64,000 nt of DNA from Gordonia polyisoprenivorans NBRC 16320 = JCM 10675 (GCF_000241325.1 NZ_BAEI01000091.1:25400-89399), one strand, 5' to 3'. Numbered from the stretch's first letter, positions 17,844 to 26,087 are shown. The notes: generated by a model from the sequence alone, not told the origin. Numbers and translations: made by a program.

Positions 17844-19088
17844 ATGAGCAGCAGGCGGTTGGTCGGCGAACAGGGAGAAGTCCGTGCGCTGGCACGACTG
17901 GGACTGAGCGAACTGGGCAAGGCCACCGTCGGGATCGCGCGGGTGCACCGTGCGACCTCGGCGGCGGTCTTCGGCACGCTCGACCTCGCGATCGGCAGGC
18001 CTGTCGCGCCGGTGCGCACCGTGCACGACGCGGTCAGTGAAGCGGTCTACACCTCGATCACCGGAGTGCTGGACTCGGCCACGATCGTCGCCGACGCGTT
18101 GCCCGAGACCGGGCCTCAGCCCACCAGGACCGTCCGTGGCGCGGCCATGATCGGCATTCTCGACGGACTCATCGGCGACGCCCTCGACGACGAACATTCC
18201 CCGCTGGCGCCGCAGATGGCTCCCCGTGTCGGCGGGTCGCCGGTCGCCGTGACCACCGACGGCTTGGCCGCCGCGTATCCGCGCGCCACCGGACACCTCG
18301 TCGTCTTCCTGCACGGGCTGATGGAGACCGAACACGCCTGGCGACTCGGTGGACGCCCGACCTATGGAGCGCGGCTCGTCGACGACATCGGTGCCACCGA
18401 GGTGCAGATCCGCTACAACACCGGCCGCCACATCAGCGACAACGGCGCGACCCTCGCCCGATTGCTGAGCGAGATGGTCCTGCTGTGGCCGGTGCCGGTC
18501 ACCCGCATCTCGCTCGTGGGGCATTCGATGGGCGGCCTCGTCATCCGCAGCGCGTGTCACCTCGGTACGAGCAACCGCGCGCCGTGGGTGCCGTTGGTGA
18601 CCGAGACGGTCAGTCTCGGCTCCCCGCACCTCGGTGCGCCCCTGGCACGGGGCGTGCACGCCGCGTCGTCGGCGTTGCGCATGCTGTCGGTGACCCGACC
18701 GTTCGGCGAGTTGTTGCGTCGGCGCAGTGCCGGCGTCCGAGATCTCTTCCACGGCAACGTCATCGCCGAGGATGGACCATCGGCGGATCCGGACGGCTGG
18801 TGGCAGGCGCCCGGCGCGGACGTCCCACTACTCGCCGGCGCCCGCCATCTGTTCGTCACGGCCTCCCTCTTCGGCAATCCACGCCACCCGCTCGGCCGCT
18901 TCATCGGTGACGGCCTGGTTCTGACGCCGAGCGGTCGAGGGTTCCATCGCTCCCGGCGGATCGGATTCCGCGACGAGGACGGCATGCATCTGGGCCGCGC
19001 GAACCATTTCACACTGCTCAACCACGACGATATCTACCTGTGGCTCCGTGACGGACTCCGTCCGCTGCGAGCACTCACTGCCGGCTAG
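17844..19088 (+). CDS. Alpha/beta-hydrolase (lipase/PGAP1-like)
   Basis: A 414-residue hydrolase. The N-terminal ~130 residues form a helical region rich in Ala/Val. The hydrolase core begins at HLVVFLHGLMETEHAW (oxyanion side) and continues to the nucleophile elbow GHSMGGLVIRSA and VSLGSPHLGAPLARGVH. The C-terminal HFTLLNHDDIYLWL holds the likely catalytic His. The pattern fits lipases and PGAP1-like esterases acting on lipids or acyl groups. No signal peptide is evident, so it is probably cytosolic or membrane-associated. The ATG at 17844 marks the start of homology-like sequence. Confidence 0.88.
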   Translation: MSSRRLVGEQGEVRALARLGLSELGKATVGIARVHRATSAAVFGTLDLAIGRPVAPVRTVHDAVSEAVYTSITGVLDSATIVADALPETGPQPTRTVRGAAMIGILDGLIGDALDDEHSPLAPQMAPRVGGSPVAVTTDGLAAAYPRATGHLVVFLHGLMETEHAWRLGGRPTYGARLVDDIGATEVQIRYNTGRHISDNGATLARLLSEMVLLWPVPVTRISLVGHSMGGLVIRSACHLGTSNRAPWVPLVTETVSLGSPHLGAPLARGVHAASSALRMLSVTRPFGELLRRRSAGVRDLFHGNVIAEDGPSADPDGWWQAPGADVPLLAGARHLFVTASLFGNPRHPLGRFIGDGLVLTPSGRGFHRSRRIGFRDEDGMHLGRANHFTLLNHDDIYLWLRDGLRPLRALTAG

Positions 19089-20733
19089 TCGAACAGATCA
19101 ATCGAACGAATTGACGGATTTCTCTTGCGGTGACAGCCGCCGCCGACTACAGACCGACCTGGTGACGGTCACCGAGGAACACGAACGTGCCGCTCGGCGG
19201 ATGGAATCGGTGAGTCAGCCCGCACTGATCGAGGTCGAGAACCGCGGGGTGTACCGGAAGCTGGGTTTTCAGAACATCTCCGGCTTTCTCAGTCGCCGAT
19301 TACGGATCACCGACACCTTCCGTCGTAAACGACGGTTGCAGGCGTCGGGGCAGTTCACGACACCCACCGGTACGCCGCTATCGCCGTCGGCACCAACCCT
19401 GGCCGACGGTGTCGCCGACGGCGTTCTCGGCCCGGACCACGTCCACGCGGTCCTCGACGTGCTCGGCAAGATCCCGGTCGCATTGCCCGCCGAGGTCCAC
19501 ACCGCAGCGGAGCAAACGCTGGGGCAACTGGCACGCGAACACACCCCCGCGGAGTTGGGGGTCCTCGGGCAACAACTGCTTGCCCGGGTCGATCCCGACG
19601 GCGAGCTGACCGAACCCGCCGACCGGGCCCGGCAACGGCAACTATGGTTGGGACGTCAAGACGCCCAACAGATGTCGGTGATCAAAGGCCGCCTGGACCC
19701 GGCCACCCGCGCGATGTTCGACGTGGTGTTGGCGTCATGGGCGGCCAAAGGCGTCAACAATCCCGACGACGAGCACTCCCCGCACGGATCCGTCCACGAT
19801 GCCGACCCGGACGTGGTGGAGGCCGCGGCCCAACGCGATACACGCGCCACCGCGCAACGCCAGCATGATGCGTTCCGTGCCCTGCTCCACGCCACCCTCG
19901 ACGGCGGGTTGCTGGGTAAGAGTCATCGGGGTCTGCCGCCGCAGTTGATCGTGTCGATCACCTCCCAGGAATTACGCGAGCAGGCCGGTCTCGGACGTAC
20001 CGCCACCGGTACGACACTGCCGATCGGTGCCGTGGTGGAGGTGGCGGCACGGGCGCAACAGTATTTGGCGGTGTACGCCGATCATTCGTCGGAGATCTTG
20101 TATTTCGGGCAAGCCCGTCGGTTCGCCTCACGGGGGCAGCGGCTGGCCCTGGCCGATTCCTACGGGGGCTGTTCGCATCCGGACTGTTCGGCGCCGATGG
20201 TGCATGTCGAAATCCACCACGCCGCCCGTGACTATGCGCGGGGCGGGAACACCGACATCCACGATCTCGCCCCGGCGTGCGGCGTGCACAACCGCATGGT
20301 CGGCCCCGACACCGGCCAGTACACCACCGAACTGATCCGCAGTGGCCCCGACGCCGGACGCTTCGGCTGGCGACTCAACACCGAACCCGGACAGCCACAG
20401 AATCCGTTGCGGGTCAACCGATTCTTTCGGATCGACCGGACGTTTCGGGCCGCGGTCGAACACATCCGAGACGCGGCCGGCATACCGGCCGACCCGCCCT
20501 CACCACCGGTATCGAGGTGCGAAGCCCGCCTCGATACCGGGGTACAGCGAGTCGTGCACCGCGAAGCCAACAGCCAACACGGCCACCGACGGACCGGCCC
20601 ACACGATCACCCACCACCCGGACTGGGGCCACCAGGACTGAGTCCACCCGGGCTGGGTCCACCCGACCGTCATCGACCACAGGCACCACGAGGCGACATC
20701 AACTACTTCCTCGCCCACCCCGACGCAGCCTGA
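19048..20733 (+). CDS. DUF222 / HNH endonuclease domain protein (13E12 repeat family)
   Basis: About 561 residues if read from ATG 19048. That start lies inside the lipase gene; TTG 19111 and GTG 19162 are in-frame alternatives. A DUF222 helical domain (about residues 35-350) is followed by an HNH nuclease motif: CSHPDCSAPMVHVEIHH, then TDIHDLAPACGVHN. The tail is proline-rich with repeated PPGL units. This family occurs in many divergent copies per genome in mycobacteria and Gordonia-like bacteria and is often regarded as mobile-like; its biological role is unknown. A perfect 12-bp inverted repeat (20506-20517/20529-20540) sits inside the tail region. Confidence 0.88.
   Translation: MTDSVRCEHSLPASRTDQSNELTDFSCGDSRRRLQTDLVTVTEEHERAARRMESVSQPALIEVENRGVYRKLGFQNISGFLSRRLRITDTFRRKRRLQASGQFTTPTGTPLSPSAPTLADGVADGVLGPDHVHAVLDVLGKIPVALPAEVHTAAEQTLGQLAREHTPAELGVLGQQLLARVDPDGELTEPADRARQRQLWLGRQDAQQMSVIKGRLDPATRAMFDVVLASWAAKGVNNPDDEHSPHGSVHDADPDVVEAAAQRDTRATAQRQHDAFRALLHATLDGGLLGKSHRGLPPQLIVSITSQELREQAGLGRTATGTTLPIGAVVEVAARAQQYLAVYADHSSEILYFGQARRFASRGQRLALADSYGGCSHPDCSAPMVHVEIHHAARDYARGGNTDIHDLAPACGVHNRMVGPDTGQYTTELIRSGPDAGRFGWRLNTEPGQPQNPLRVNRFFRIDRTFRAAVEHIRDAAGIPADPPSPPVSRCEARLDTGVQRVVHREANSQHGHRRTGPHDHPPPGLGPPGLSPPGLGPPDRHRPQAPRGDINYFLAHPDAA
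20506..20540. repeat. Palindromic REP-like element inside the DUF222-HNH gene
   Basis: Perfect 12-bp inverted arms CCGGTATCGAGG and CCTCGATACCGG separated by 11 bases. It falls in the low-complexity 3' part of the coding region. It resembles, in its TCGAGG/CCTCGA core and G/C-rich loop, the repeats at 40461-40586, suggesting a dispersed palindromic element of this genome. Confidence 0.55.
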
Positions 20734-20768
20734 CCAGACCAACGATCCAACAACCACACACACGCGAA

Positions 20769-20800
20769 GTCACCGGCACACCACAACGGACGCCGGTGAC
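20769..20800. terminator. Hairpin downstream of the DUF222-HNH gene
   Basis: Nine-bp stem GTCACCGGC/GCCGGTGAC with a 14-base loop, 35 bases after the stop codon. There is no U-tract, so termination is only a possibility. Confidence 0.4.
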
Positions 20801-20862
20801 CTCGCCATGCGTTGATGACGGGGCACACCTCTGCGCCATCCTCGAATCCGGCGGAGCGGCTT

Positions 20863-20878
20863 GACCTTCAGGTAGGTC
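20863..20878. promoter_or_regulatory. Candidate MerR operator (GACCT-N6-AGGTC)
   Basis: The dyad GACCT-TCAGGT-AGGTC lies 20-35 bases upstream of the MerR-family start and overlaps a TTGACC hexamer at 20861-20866 that could be a -35 element. This arrangement is typical of MerR regulators that bind within their own promoters. Confidence 0.5.
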
Positions 20879-20897
20879 GAGGTCCGATGATGTCCCG

Positions 20898-22016
20898 GTG
20901 ACCAATTCGGAGATGATGTCGATCGGGGCGTTCGCCGATGCGTGCGGCCTGACGACGAGCGCCCTACGTTTCTACGACGACGCCGGGCTACTGCGGCCAG
21001 ATCGGGTCGATCCAGGCTCGGGCTACCGCTGGTACACCCCGGGCCAATGTGACCGTGCGGTCCTGGTTCGACGCCTACGAGAAATCGGCATGCCCATCGT
21101 GGGGGTGCGGAAGATGCTCGACTCCGCACCGCTCGATGCCAAGCGTTGTCTCGACGATTACCTCGCGGAGATCATCGGCGCGGCCGAAGCCGCACGGTCG
21201 ACTGCCTCGCTCATCAAGGCACAGTGGGACATTCAGCCAGAACCCGGTGTGACGACGATCAGTGGAGCGATGTTTGCCGCCGCGACCGACCAGGTTCTCA
21301 CCACCACGGCATGCGACGCGGAGTTCGCCGTCCTCAGCGGCGTTCGCGTGGAGATCGAAAACGGGGCTCTCACAATGAGTGCCACCGATCGCTTTCGGCT
21401 CACGACTCGGTCGCTCGTCGCCGGGCAGACGGGCGCGACGTGTGCGGGCACGGTCCACGCAGACGACCTGCGCCGGTGCCTGGCCGATCTCCGACACTCC
21501 CCTGTCGTTGAGCTGACTGTCGACGACGACGGCCTCACGATCACGCTTCCCGGCGGACGCCGGCGTCACTGCCGATTGATCGACGACACCTTCCCGGATC
21601 ATCGTGCGCTGCTCGGGGCGCTGCCGACTCCGACGACAACGATGCTGACGTCGAGGACCGGACTGCTCGACGCACTCGAGCGCGGCCCCGCAGAATTCGT
21701 CGAGATGCAGATCGATGAGGGGCGGATCGCCCTTCGCCCGTACCCGTGCCCGTCCGACGACGACTCCGACTCTGGCACCGCAGAGCTCGGCGACGAGATG
21801 CGCCTGGTGGCCGAGGTGACAGGTGTAGCGCTGACCCTCTGGTTCGAGATGACGACGCTCTATCCGGCGATCAGCACCGCGATCGGCGCGGACGTGCTCG
21901 TCGAACTCCGCGGCAGAGATCAGCCCGCCACGATCCGCTCGGCCGATCGTGGCGAACTGACCACACTGGTGATGCCGGTCAGGAACCCTGCGTCCGCCGG
22001 CCGGGTCGCGTCCTGA
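20898..22016 (+). CDS. MerR-type regulator fused to a DNA-polymerase beta-clamp-like domain
   Basis: A 372-residue protein. Residues ~7-75 are a MerR winged helix (SIGAFADACGLTTSALRFYDDAGLLRPDRV, then GYRWYTPGQ). From about residue 105 it changes to sequence resembling the sliding clamp DnaN: FAVLSGVRVEIENG-LTMSATDRFRLTTRSL, then CRLIDDTFPDHRALLGALP, and near the end the clamp-like TTLVMPVR. Such fusions occur in actinobacteria, but the clamp-like part has no established role here; it may act as a ligand-binding or dimerisation module. GTG 20898 follows a candidate MerR operator. No partner gene is evident. Confidence 0.85.
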   Translation: MTNSEMMSIGAFADACGLTTSALRFYDDAGLLRPDRVDPGSGYRWYTPGQCDRAVLVRRLREIGMPIVGVRKMLDSAPLDAKRCLDDYLAEIIGAAEAARSTASLIKAQWDIQPEPGVTTISGAMFAAATDQVLTTTACDAEFAVLSGVRVEIENGALTMSATDRFRLTTRSLVAGQTGATCAGTVHADDLRRCLADLRHSPVVELTVDDDGLTITLPGGRRRHCRLIDDTFPDHRALLGALPTPTTTMLTSRTGLLDALERGPAEFVEMQIDEGRIALRPYPCPSDDDSDSGTAELGDEMRLVAEVTGVALTLWFEMTTLYPAISTAIGADVLVELRGRDQPATIRSADRGELTTLVMPVRNPASAGRVAS

Positions 22017-22049
22017 CCTTCGGGAGCAACGCATAGCCGGGCGCCGCAC

Positions 22050-22424
22050 TCAGCCGACCGGGTCGAGAACCACCCGCACCGACACCGAACCCTTCTCGTC
22101 GCGTGTCGCGACGGCATGTCCTGTCCGCTCGGCGCCGTCGAGCAGCAGCGACAGCGGTCCACCGTTCCCGGTGAAGTTGCGCCACCACTTCTTCTTGTCC
22201 GGCAGCGCCACTCCGATCAGGACGGTGTCACGAGGTGCCCCTCCCTCGGAGGTCGCAGTGCCGTGTCGATACGCGACCGGCAGCCGGAACGTGGCGCCCG
22301 ACCGACGGCCGGTGTAGGTCACCACGGTCATCGACCTGCCCAGTGCCGGACCGACGACCGGTAATCCGAACAGCGGGATGACCGCTTTGTTGGTCATGGC
22401 TGCTGCGGAGGTGAACAGGCTCAT
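22050..22424 (-). CDS. Ddn-family deazaflavin (F420)-dependent nitroreductase/quinone reductase-like protein
   Basis: A 124-residue protein of the Ddn/FDOR-A type split beta-barrel. It has VVTYTGRRSGATFRLPVAY early and KKWWRNFTGNGGPLSLLLDGAERTGHA later, the usual pattern of the family. Members use F420H2 to reduce quinones or unsaturated substrates. Its ATG overlaps the TGA of the upstream VOC gene (ATGA), so it is translationally coupled. It is convergent with the MerR-clamp gene, with a 33-base gap and no clear terminator. Confidence 0.86.
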   Translation of the reverse strand: MSLFTSAAAMTNKAVIPLFGLPVVGPALGRSMTVVTYTGRRSGATFRLPVAYRHGTATSEGGAPRDTVLIGVALPDKKKWWRNFTGNGGPLSLLLDGAERTGHAVATRDEKGSVSVRVVLDPVG

Positions 22425-23275
22425 CGGGCTCCTTCGTCGTGGACGGATGCGGCACGGCGCGGGTGGTCAGTGCCGATGACGGTCGAACGGCCGATGATGA
22501 TCGAACGCGTCGCAAGGGCATCGTCGTTGATGGTGGCCACCTTGGTACCCGGTTTGCGGCCGTCTCGGACCTCGGAGATGCCGACCCCGGCGTCGGTCAG
22601 GCGACGATGGGTAGCCCCAATGTCGGTGCTCCCCCACGCAATACCCCATAGGCGGATGGGCTCGTCGGCGGGCGCGCTGTCGGGGACGACGACTTCCACG
22701 ACGAGATCGCCTCGGCGGAAGAACAACTGTCGCAGACCGTCGACGACTCGGCGGTCGAGCCGGAAATCCAGTCCGAGCGTGGCACCGAACAGCGCGACCG
22801 CGTGATTGCGATCGGGGCTGGAGAACACGAGATGATCGATACCGGCGATGTCGGCGGCAACCTCGGGCGCCGACACGGTCAGCCCGCGATCGGCCACCGG
22901 GTCGGCCGGGGTGACACCGAAGGGCAACGTGTCGACATGCCACTCCCCGCGCACGTCATCTCCCGTCGGTGCCGTCAGCTCCAGACCGCGCCGCCGGAGT
23001 AGGCGCACATGACCGTCGGCGTCGGGGACTCCGAAGAGTACTCGGTGCTGATCACCAGATGTACTGGGCCGCAATCGGATTCGAGCAGCGAACACGCCGA
23101 TGTCGTCGGTGGGCTGCGACAGACCGAGCAGCCTTGCATATGCCGCGGCCGATGCGTCGACGTCGGGCGTGCCGAGATCGACAACGGCAACCGGGTCGTG
23201 CGGTCCGGTCGGTGCCGTGGCGGTGGGTCCGGTCTCGATCCCGCTCGGGACGTCGGTGTCGGCGTCATGGGCCAT
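22421..23275 (-). CDS. Two-domain VOC-family protein
   Basis: A 284-residue protein with two VOC modules: VAVVDLGTPDVDASAAAYARLLGL in the first and GIDHLVFSSPDRNHAVALFGATLGLDFRLDRRV in the second, with VVEVVVPD and IAWGSTDIGATHRRLTDAGVG in the C-terminal half. This resembles glyoxalase-like dioxygenase-fold proteins of actinobacteria with unknown substrate. ATG 23275 is preferred because AGGAG lies upstream. An alternative ATG at 23293 would overlap the TGA of the upstream zinc-ribbon-like gene. It is coupled to the Ddn-like gene downstream. Confidence 0.86.
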   Translation of the reverse strand: MAHDADTDVPSGIETGPTATAPTGPHDPVAVVDLGTPDVDASAAAYARLLGLSQPTDDIGVFAARIRLRPSTSGDQHRVLFGVPDADGHVRLLRRRGLELTAPTGDDVRGEWHVDTLPFGVTPADPVADRGLTVSAPEVAADIAGIDHLVFSSPDRNHAVALFGATLGLDFRLDRRVVDGLRQLFFRRGDLVVEVVVPDSAPADEPIRLWGIAWGSTDIGATHRRLTDAGVGISEVRDGRKPGTKVATINDDALATRSIIIGRSTVIGTDHPRRAASVHDEGAR

Positions 23276-23289
23276 CGGAGAAATGCTCC

Positions 23290-23598
23290 TCATCGTCTGT
23301 GTCGGCCGCGACGGCCGCGCGGGGGTCGGGGTGGCTCCTCGCGCGGCGGGCTGCTGGTGATGTGCCACGACCCGCAGTCACAGCGATAACACCGCAGCGT
23401 CGGCGCACGCCGACCGACCTGCCGTATCCGGCCGATCCCCTCGATGGCTGCCGCCTCCGAACCGAAGGCGTCCTTGTACGGCGTCGGACAGTCCCGATAC
23501 ACCGGCGCCGGACGCCGTCGACGCCGCGGGGTCAGGTCTGTCCGCGCCTCCACACCTCGATAGAACTGCTCGAGGTCGTCGTCGGAGAAAGGCGTCAT
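23290..23598 (-). CDS. Small protein with a Cys-rich ribbon motif
   Basis: A 102-residue protein starting MTPFSDDDLEQFYRGVEART. A central Tyr/Ala region follows (YRDCPTPYKDAFGSEAAAI), then CYRCDCGSWHI, which could bind zinc with Cys and His, and a basic C-terminal tail rich in Arg. It has the look of small nucleic-acid-binding proteins. No family is recognised with certainty. It lies directly upstream of the VOC gene, overlapping one of its possible starts, so it is probably in the same transcript. Confidence 0.62.
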   Translation of the reverse strand: MTPFSDDDLEQFYRGVEARTDLTPRRRRRPAPVYRDCPTPYKDAFGSEAAAIEGIGRIRQVGRRAPTLRCYRCDCGSWHITSSPPREEPPRPPRGRRGRHRR

Positions 23599-23753
23599 CA
23601 CTGCACCACCACCGATCTGCGACGGCGCGTCGACCTCTTCTGTCGGTCGCAAGCATCCGGGTGGTTGCCTGATCGGGTGGGCACATACCCAGCCTGCCAT
23701 CCTCCTCGGCGTGACGTCGCGTCAGCGCGCCGAGCGCTCGGCGTGTTATCGGC

Positions 23754-23984
23754 TCAGCGCGCCATCCACAACCGCCGGCGGATCACCTGGCGCATCCGCC
23801 GCAATTCGGAGTTGCTCAGTCCGCTCGGCGGTGCCTCGTCGACGAGCTGATCGACCTGCGCGAAGAAGTCACGATCGGTCAGCCCGAACTGCTCGGTGAT
23901 CTCACGGGACGAGCCACCGCCCAATGTGTACCAACTCGTCTCGAAGTCGATCATCTGCTGCTGCTTGTTGTTGATCACTGTCAT
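23754..23984 (-). CDS. DUF3263-type small protein
   Basis: A 76-residue protein from ATG 23984 with MIDFETSWYTLGGGSSREITEQFGLTDRDFF and ending SELRRMRQVIRRRLW. This matches the small DUF3263 family of actinobacteria, which looks like a helix-turn-helix fold (SREITEQFGLTDRDFF) and is of unknown function. It is longer in frame upstream, but the upstream codons lack this composition. It lies downstream of a 312-base intergenic stretch containing an inverted repeat that may be its control region. Confidence 0.78.
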   Translation of the reverse strand: MTVINNKQQQMIDFETSWYTLGGGSSREITEQFGLTDRDFFAQVDQLVDEAPPSGLSNSELRRMRQVIRRRLWMAR

Positions 23985-24296
23985 GGTGCCGCCCAACCAT
24001 CGTGGTGTTTCCGTGCGCACAGAACACTCTCGGTCTTGGCTCGGCCGAGAATGTTGCAGGAGTGCGGTTGACGTCCTTTGTACACCGCGACGGTGACCGA
24101 GGGCAGTCATTTGTGCACCGACGAGGTTAATCCCCGCGAGCTCTTTCCACAGGTATCGAAACACCGTGTCGCAGTGGACGACTACGTCGGTCTTTCTCGC
24201 CGTGGCGGACGTGCCGGAAATGTCTCGACGGACCGATCTCTCATCGCGGGGTCAAGGGTCGCGACGACGTCGCCGGGACCGGTCCGATCCGCTGTG
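23985..24296. other. 312-base intergenic region with an inverted repeat
   Basis: No convincing gene. It contains imperfect 11-bp inverted arms (10 of 11 pairs) at 24023-24033 (AACACTCTCGG) and 24045-24055 (CCGAGAATGTT) with an 11-base loop. The region separates the adenylate cyclase stop from the DUF3263 start, so the repeat could be a terminator or an operator. Confidence 0.45.
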
Positions 24297-25127
24297 CTAC
24301 GCGTCGTATCGGGGAACCACCGCGTATACGGTCAGTTCCCGGGGAACGCCCTTGGCCTTGAAACGGCGGCGTCGGCGGCGGGCATAGCGCTGCGGATCGA
24401 CGCTCTCGAGGGTCGCGTCGCTGATGAGCAGTTCACCCGCCCCGGCGGCACCGGCAACGCGTGCCGCGATATTGACGTCGACGCCGACGAAGTCGTCGCC
24501 GACCGCGCGAGGTGTACCGGTGTGCAGGCCGGCCCGCAGCTGAGGACGGTAGCCGTCGATCGTGAGTGCGCTGACCGCACCGATCGCCTCGTAGGCGGCC
24601 ACGATCGCCTCGTCGGGATCGGTGAACATCGCCATCACCCCGTCCCCGAGGTTCTTGACGATCCGGCCGCCGTGCTGCCGGACCACCTGCTCGGTCGCGG
24701 TGTTCACTTCTCGCAGAAGTCGCAACACCTGATCATCGCCGGCTGCGAGAGCCCAGGTGGAGAACGCCACGAGGTCGGTGAACAGGATGGTCACGTCGAC
24801 CGGTGTGTCCGCGGAGTGCCCGCGCCGCCGGGTCACCGATTGCCAGGCCTGTACCGCAGCGAGACCCAACTCTCTGGTTGCACTTGGCTTTTCAGGTCTG
24901 GCGTCAGCGATCAACCGGGCCAATCGGTCCGACGGTCGGGAGTCGGTGATCGATGGTGGTGCGTCCGGCAGCAACCTGCGGACCGCGCGGATCGCCCGGA
25001 TGCCGGTGGAATTGGCGTCGGCGCGGGCGAGAGCATCTGCGGCGCGGGCACTCAGCGGTGCCGGTTCGGGACCCGATGGCGGTTCGGGATTCGGGTCGGA
25101 TGAATCGGGGGCGTCGCCGGCGTTCAC
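24297..25127 (-). CDS. Class III adenylate cyclase
   Basis: A 276-residue cytosolic cyclase. A helical, Ala/Pro-rich N-terminus (about 100 residues) precedes the cyclase homology domain. The domain has the metal aspartates in LFTDLVAFS and LGDGVMAMF, the adenine-selecting Lys in IVKNLGDG and Asp in GVDVNIAARV, and the transition-state Asn/Arg in NIAAR. All key residues are present, so it should make cAMP from ATP, probably as a homodimer. GTG 25127 overlaps the TGA of the upstream zinc-finger-like gene (GTGA). The longer in-frame extension to 25532 is a shadow of that gene. Confidence 0.9.
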   Translation of the reverse strand: MNAGDAPDSSDPNPEPPSGPEPAPLSARAADALARADANSTGIRAIRAVRRLLPDAPPSITDSRPSDRLARLIADARPEKPSATRELGLAAVQAWQSVTRRRGHSADTPVDVTILFTDLVAFSTWALAAGDDQVLRLLREVNTATEQVVRQHGGRIVKNLGDGVMAMFTDPDEAIVAAYEAIGAVSALTIDGYRPQLRAGLHTGTPRAVGDDFVGVDVNIAARVAGAAGAGELLISDATLESVDPQRYARRRRRRFKAKGVPRELTVYAVVPRYDA

Positions 25128-25489
25128 CGCAGTCGCTCCGCGTCTCGCGCCAAGGACAGCAGCTCGTCGGCGAGACCGGACAGAGTGGCGCGGTCGGCGT
25201 CTTCGCCCACCGCGGTGGCGAGGTCCTCGGCGGCACATCGCAGGGCGAACATCCGGTCCCCGAACTCCGCGACCTCGGCCGACGACAAGATCACCGCATC
25301 GTCGGGAATAGAAGTACCCGCCACGAGCGCTCTCTGTTCGTACGCCCGCTGTCGACATGACCGTTTGCAGTACTTGCGTCGCCGACCCATCTCGGAATCG
25401 GCCATGGCCGAGCCGCACCACGCGCACGCGTAGGTTCGCCGGGAACGGGTCGCATCCACGGCACAGACCGTACCGTGCGCGGTACTCAT
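25124..25489 (-). CDS. Small zinc-finger-like protein coupled to the adenylate cyclase
   Basis: About 121 residues from ATG 25489; ATG 25522 and GTG 25459 are alternatives. Near the N-terminus, CAWCG and KYCKRSCRQRAYEQR form a Cys-rich finger with a basic helix, typical of small actinobacterial proteins that resemble FCS-type fingers. The remainder is an acidic helical region (AEVAEFGDRMFALRCAAEDLATAV). It is translationally coupled to the cyclase by a GTGA overlap, so it may modulate the cyclase or share its regulation. Its function is unknown. Confidence 0.72.
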   Translation of the reverse strand: MSTAHGTVCAVDATRSRRTYACAWCGSAMADSEMGRRRKYCKRSCRQRAYEQRALVAGTSIPDDAVILSSAEVAEFGDRMFALRCAAEDLATAVGEDADRATLSGLADELLSLARDAERLR

Positions 25490-25545
25490 CGCGACACAAG
25501 CCGCGCGCGGTGTCGCGTGCATCGGGCGTCACGGATCAAGAAGAG

Positions 25546-25551
25546 TAGAAT
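25546..25551 (+). promoter_or_regulatory. Possible -10 element for rbpA
   Basis: TAGAAT lies 57 bases upstream of the rbpA start and differs from the sigma-A consensus by one base. No good -35 hexamer is visible, so this is tentative. Confidence 0.3.
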
Positions 25552-25608
25552 GGTTCTGTTCAGCAGCTGGTTTGGTCAGCGAGCAAGCCGAGAGGAAAGC
25601 AGTAGCAA

Positions 25609-25953
25609 ATGGCAGATCGAGTACTTCGGGGTAGCCGCCTCGGTGCGGTGAGCTACGAAACCGATCGTGATCACGATCTCGCGCCGCGGCGGATTGTCCA
25701 ATACCGCACCGACAACGGGGAGATCTTCGACGTCCCGTTCGCCGACGACGCCGAGGTGCCGTCGAAGTGGCCGTGCAAGAACGGCATGGAGGGCACCATC
25801 CTCGAGGGCGCCGAGCCCGAGGAGAAGAAGGGCAAGCCGCCGCGCACCCACTGGGACATGTTGCTCGAGCGGCGCAGCGAGGAAGAGCTCGAGGTCCTGC
25901 TCAATGAGCGCCTCGACCTGCTCAAGCAGCGCCGTCGCGGAGCGACGAATTGA
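25609..25953 (+). CDS. rbpA: RNA polymerase-binding protein RbpA
   Basis: A 114-residue protein recognised by MADRVLRGSRLGAVSYETDR, the core RIVQYRTDNGEIFDVPFADDAEVPSKWPCKNG and the C-terminal sigma-interacting helix (RRSEEELEVLLNERLDLLKQRR). RbpA binds RNA polymerase and group I/II sigma factors and stabilises the open complex; it is restricted to Actinobacteria. Length agrees with M. tuberculosis RbpA (111). The ATG is preceded by GAGAGGA. Facing ppm1 across a terminator reproduces the mycobacterial Rv2050-Rv2051c order. The last codons and the stop fall in the first copy of a 26-bp tandem repeat. Confidence 0.97.
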   Translation: MADRVLRGSRLGAVSYETDRDHDLAPRRIVQYRTDNGEIFDVPFADDAEVPSKWPCKNGMEGTILEGAEPEEKKGKPPRTHWDMLLERRSEEELEVLLNERLDLLKQRRRGATN

Positions 25954-26060
25954 TCGAGCGCCGCGGAGCGACGAATTGATCGAGCTCTGCGGAGCGACGA
26001 ATTGATCGAGCGCTGCGGGGCGACGAATTGATTGAGCTCTGGGGGGCGACGAACTGATCA
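25940..26060. repeat. 26-bp tandem repeat starting at the rbpA 3' end
   Basis: Four full units of 26 bp (25940, 25966, 25992, 26018) and a degenerate fifth from 26044. Each contains GCGACGAATTGATCGAG or a one-to-two base variant. The first unit encodes the last residues and stop codon of rbpA. Because 26 is not a multiple of three, copies cannot extend the frame. They lie between the stop and the terminator, so they would be transcribed as 3' UTR. Confidence 0.9.
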
Positions 26061-26087
26061 TCTGATCATCGCCGACTCAGGCATACA

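Noticed and set aside
19048..20733. Calling the HNH protein a transposase or intron-encoded nuclease
   Set aside because: No terminal inverted repeats, target duplications or intron structure flank it. The DUF222-HNH arrangement identifies the 13E12-type family instead.
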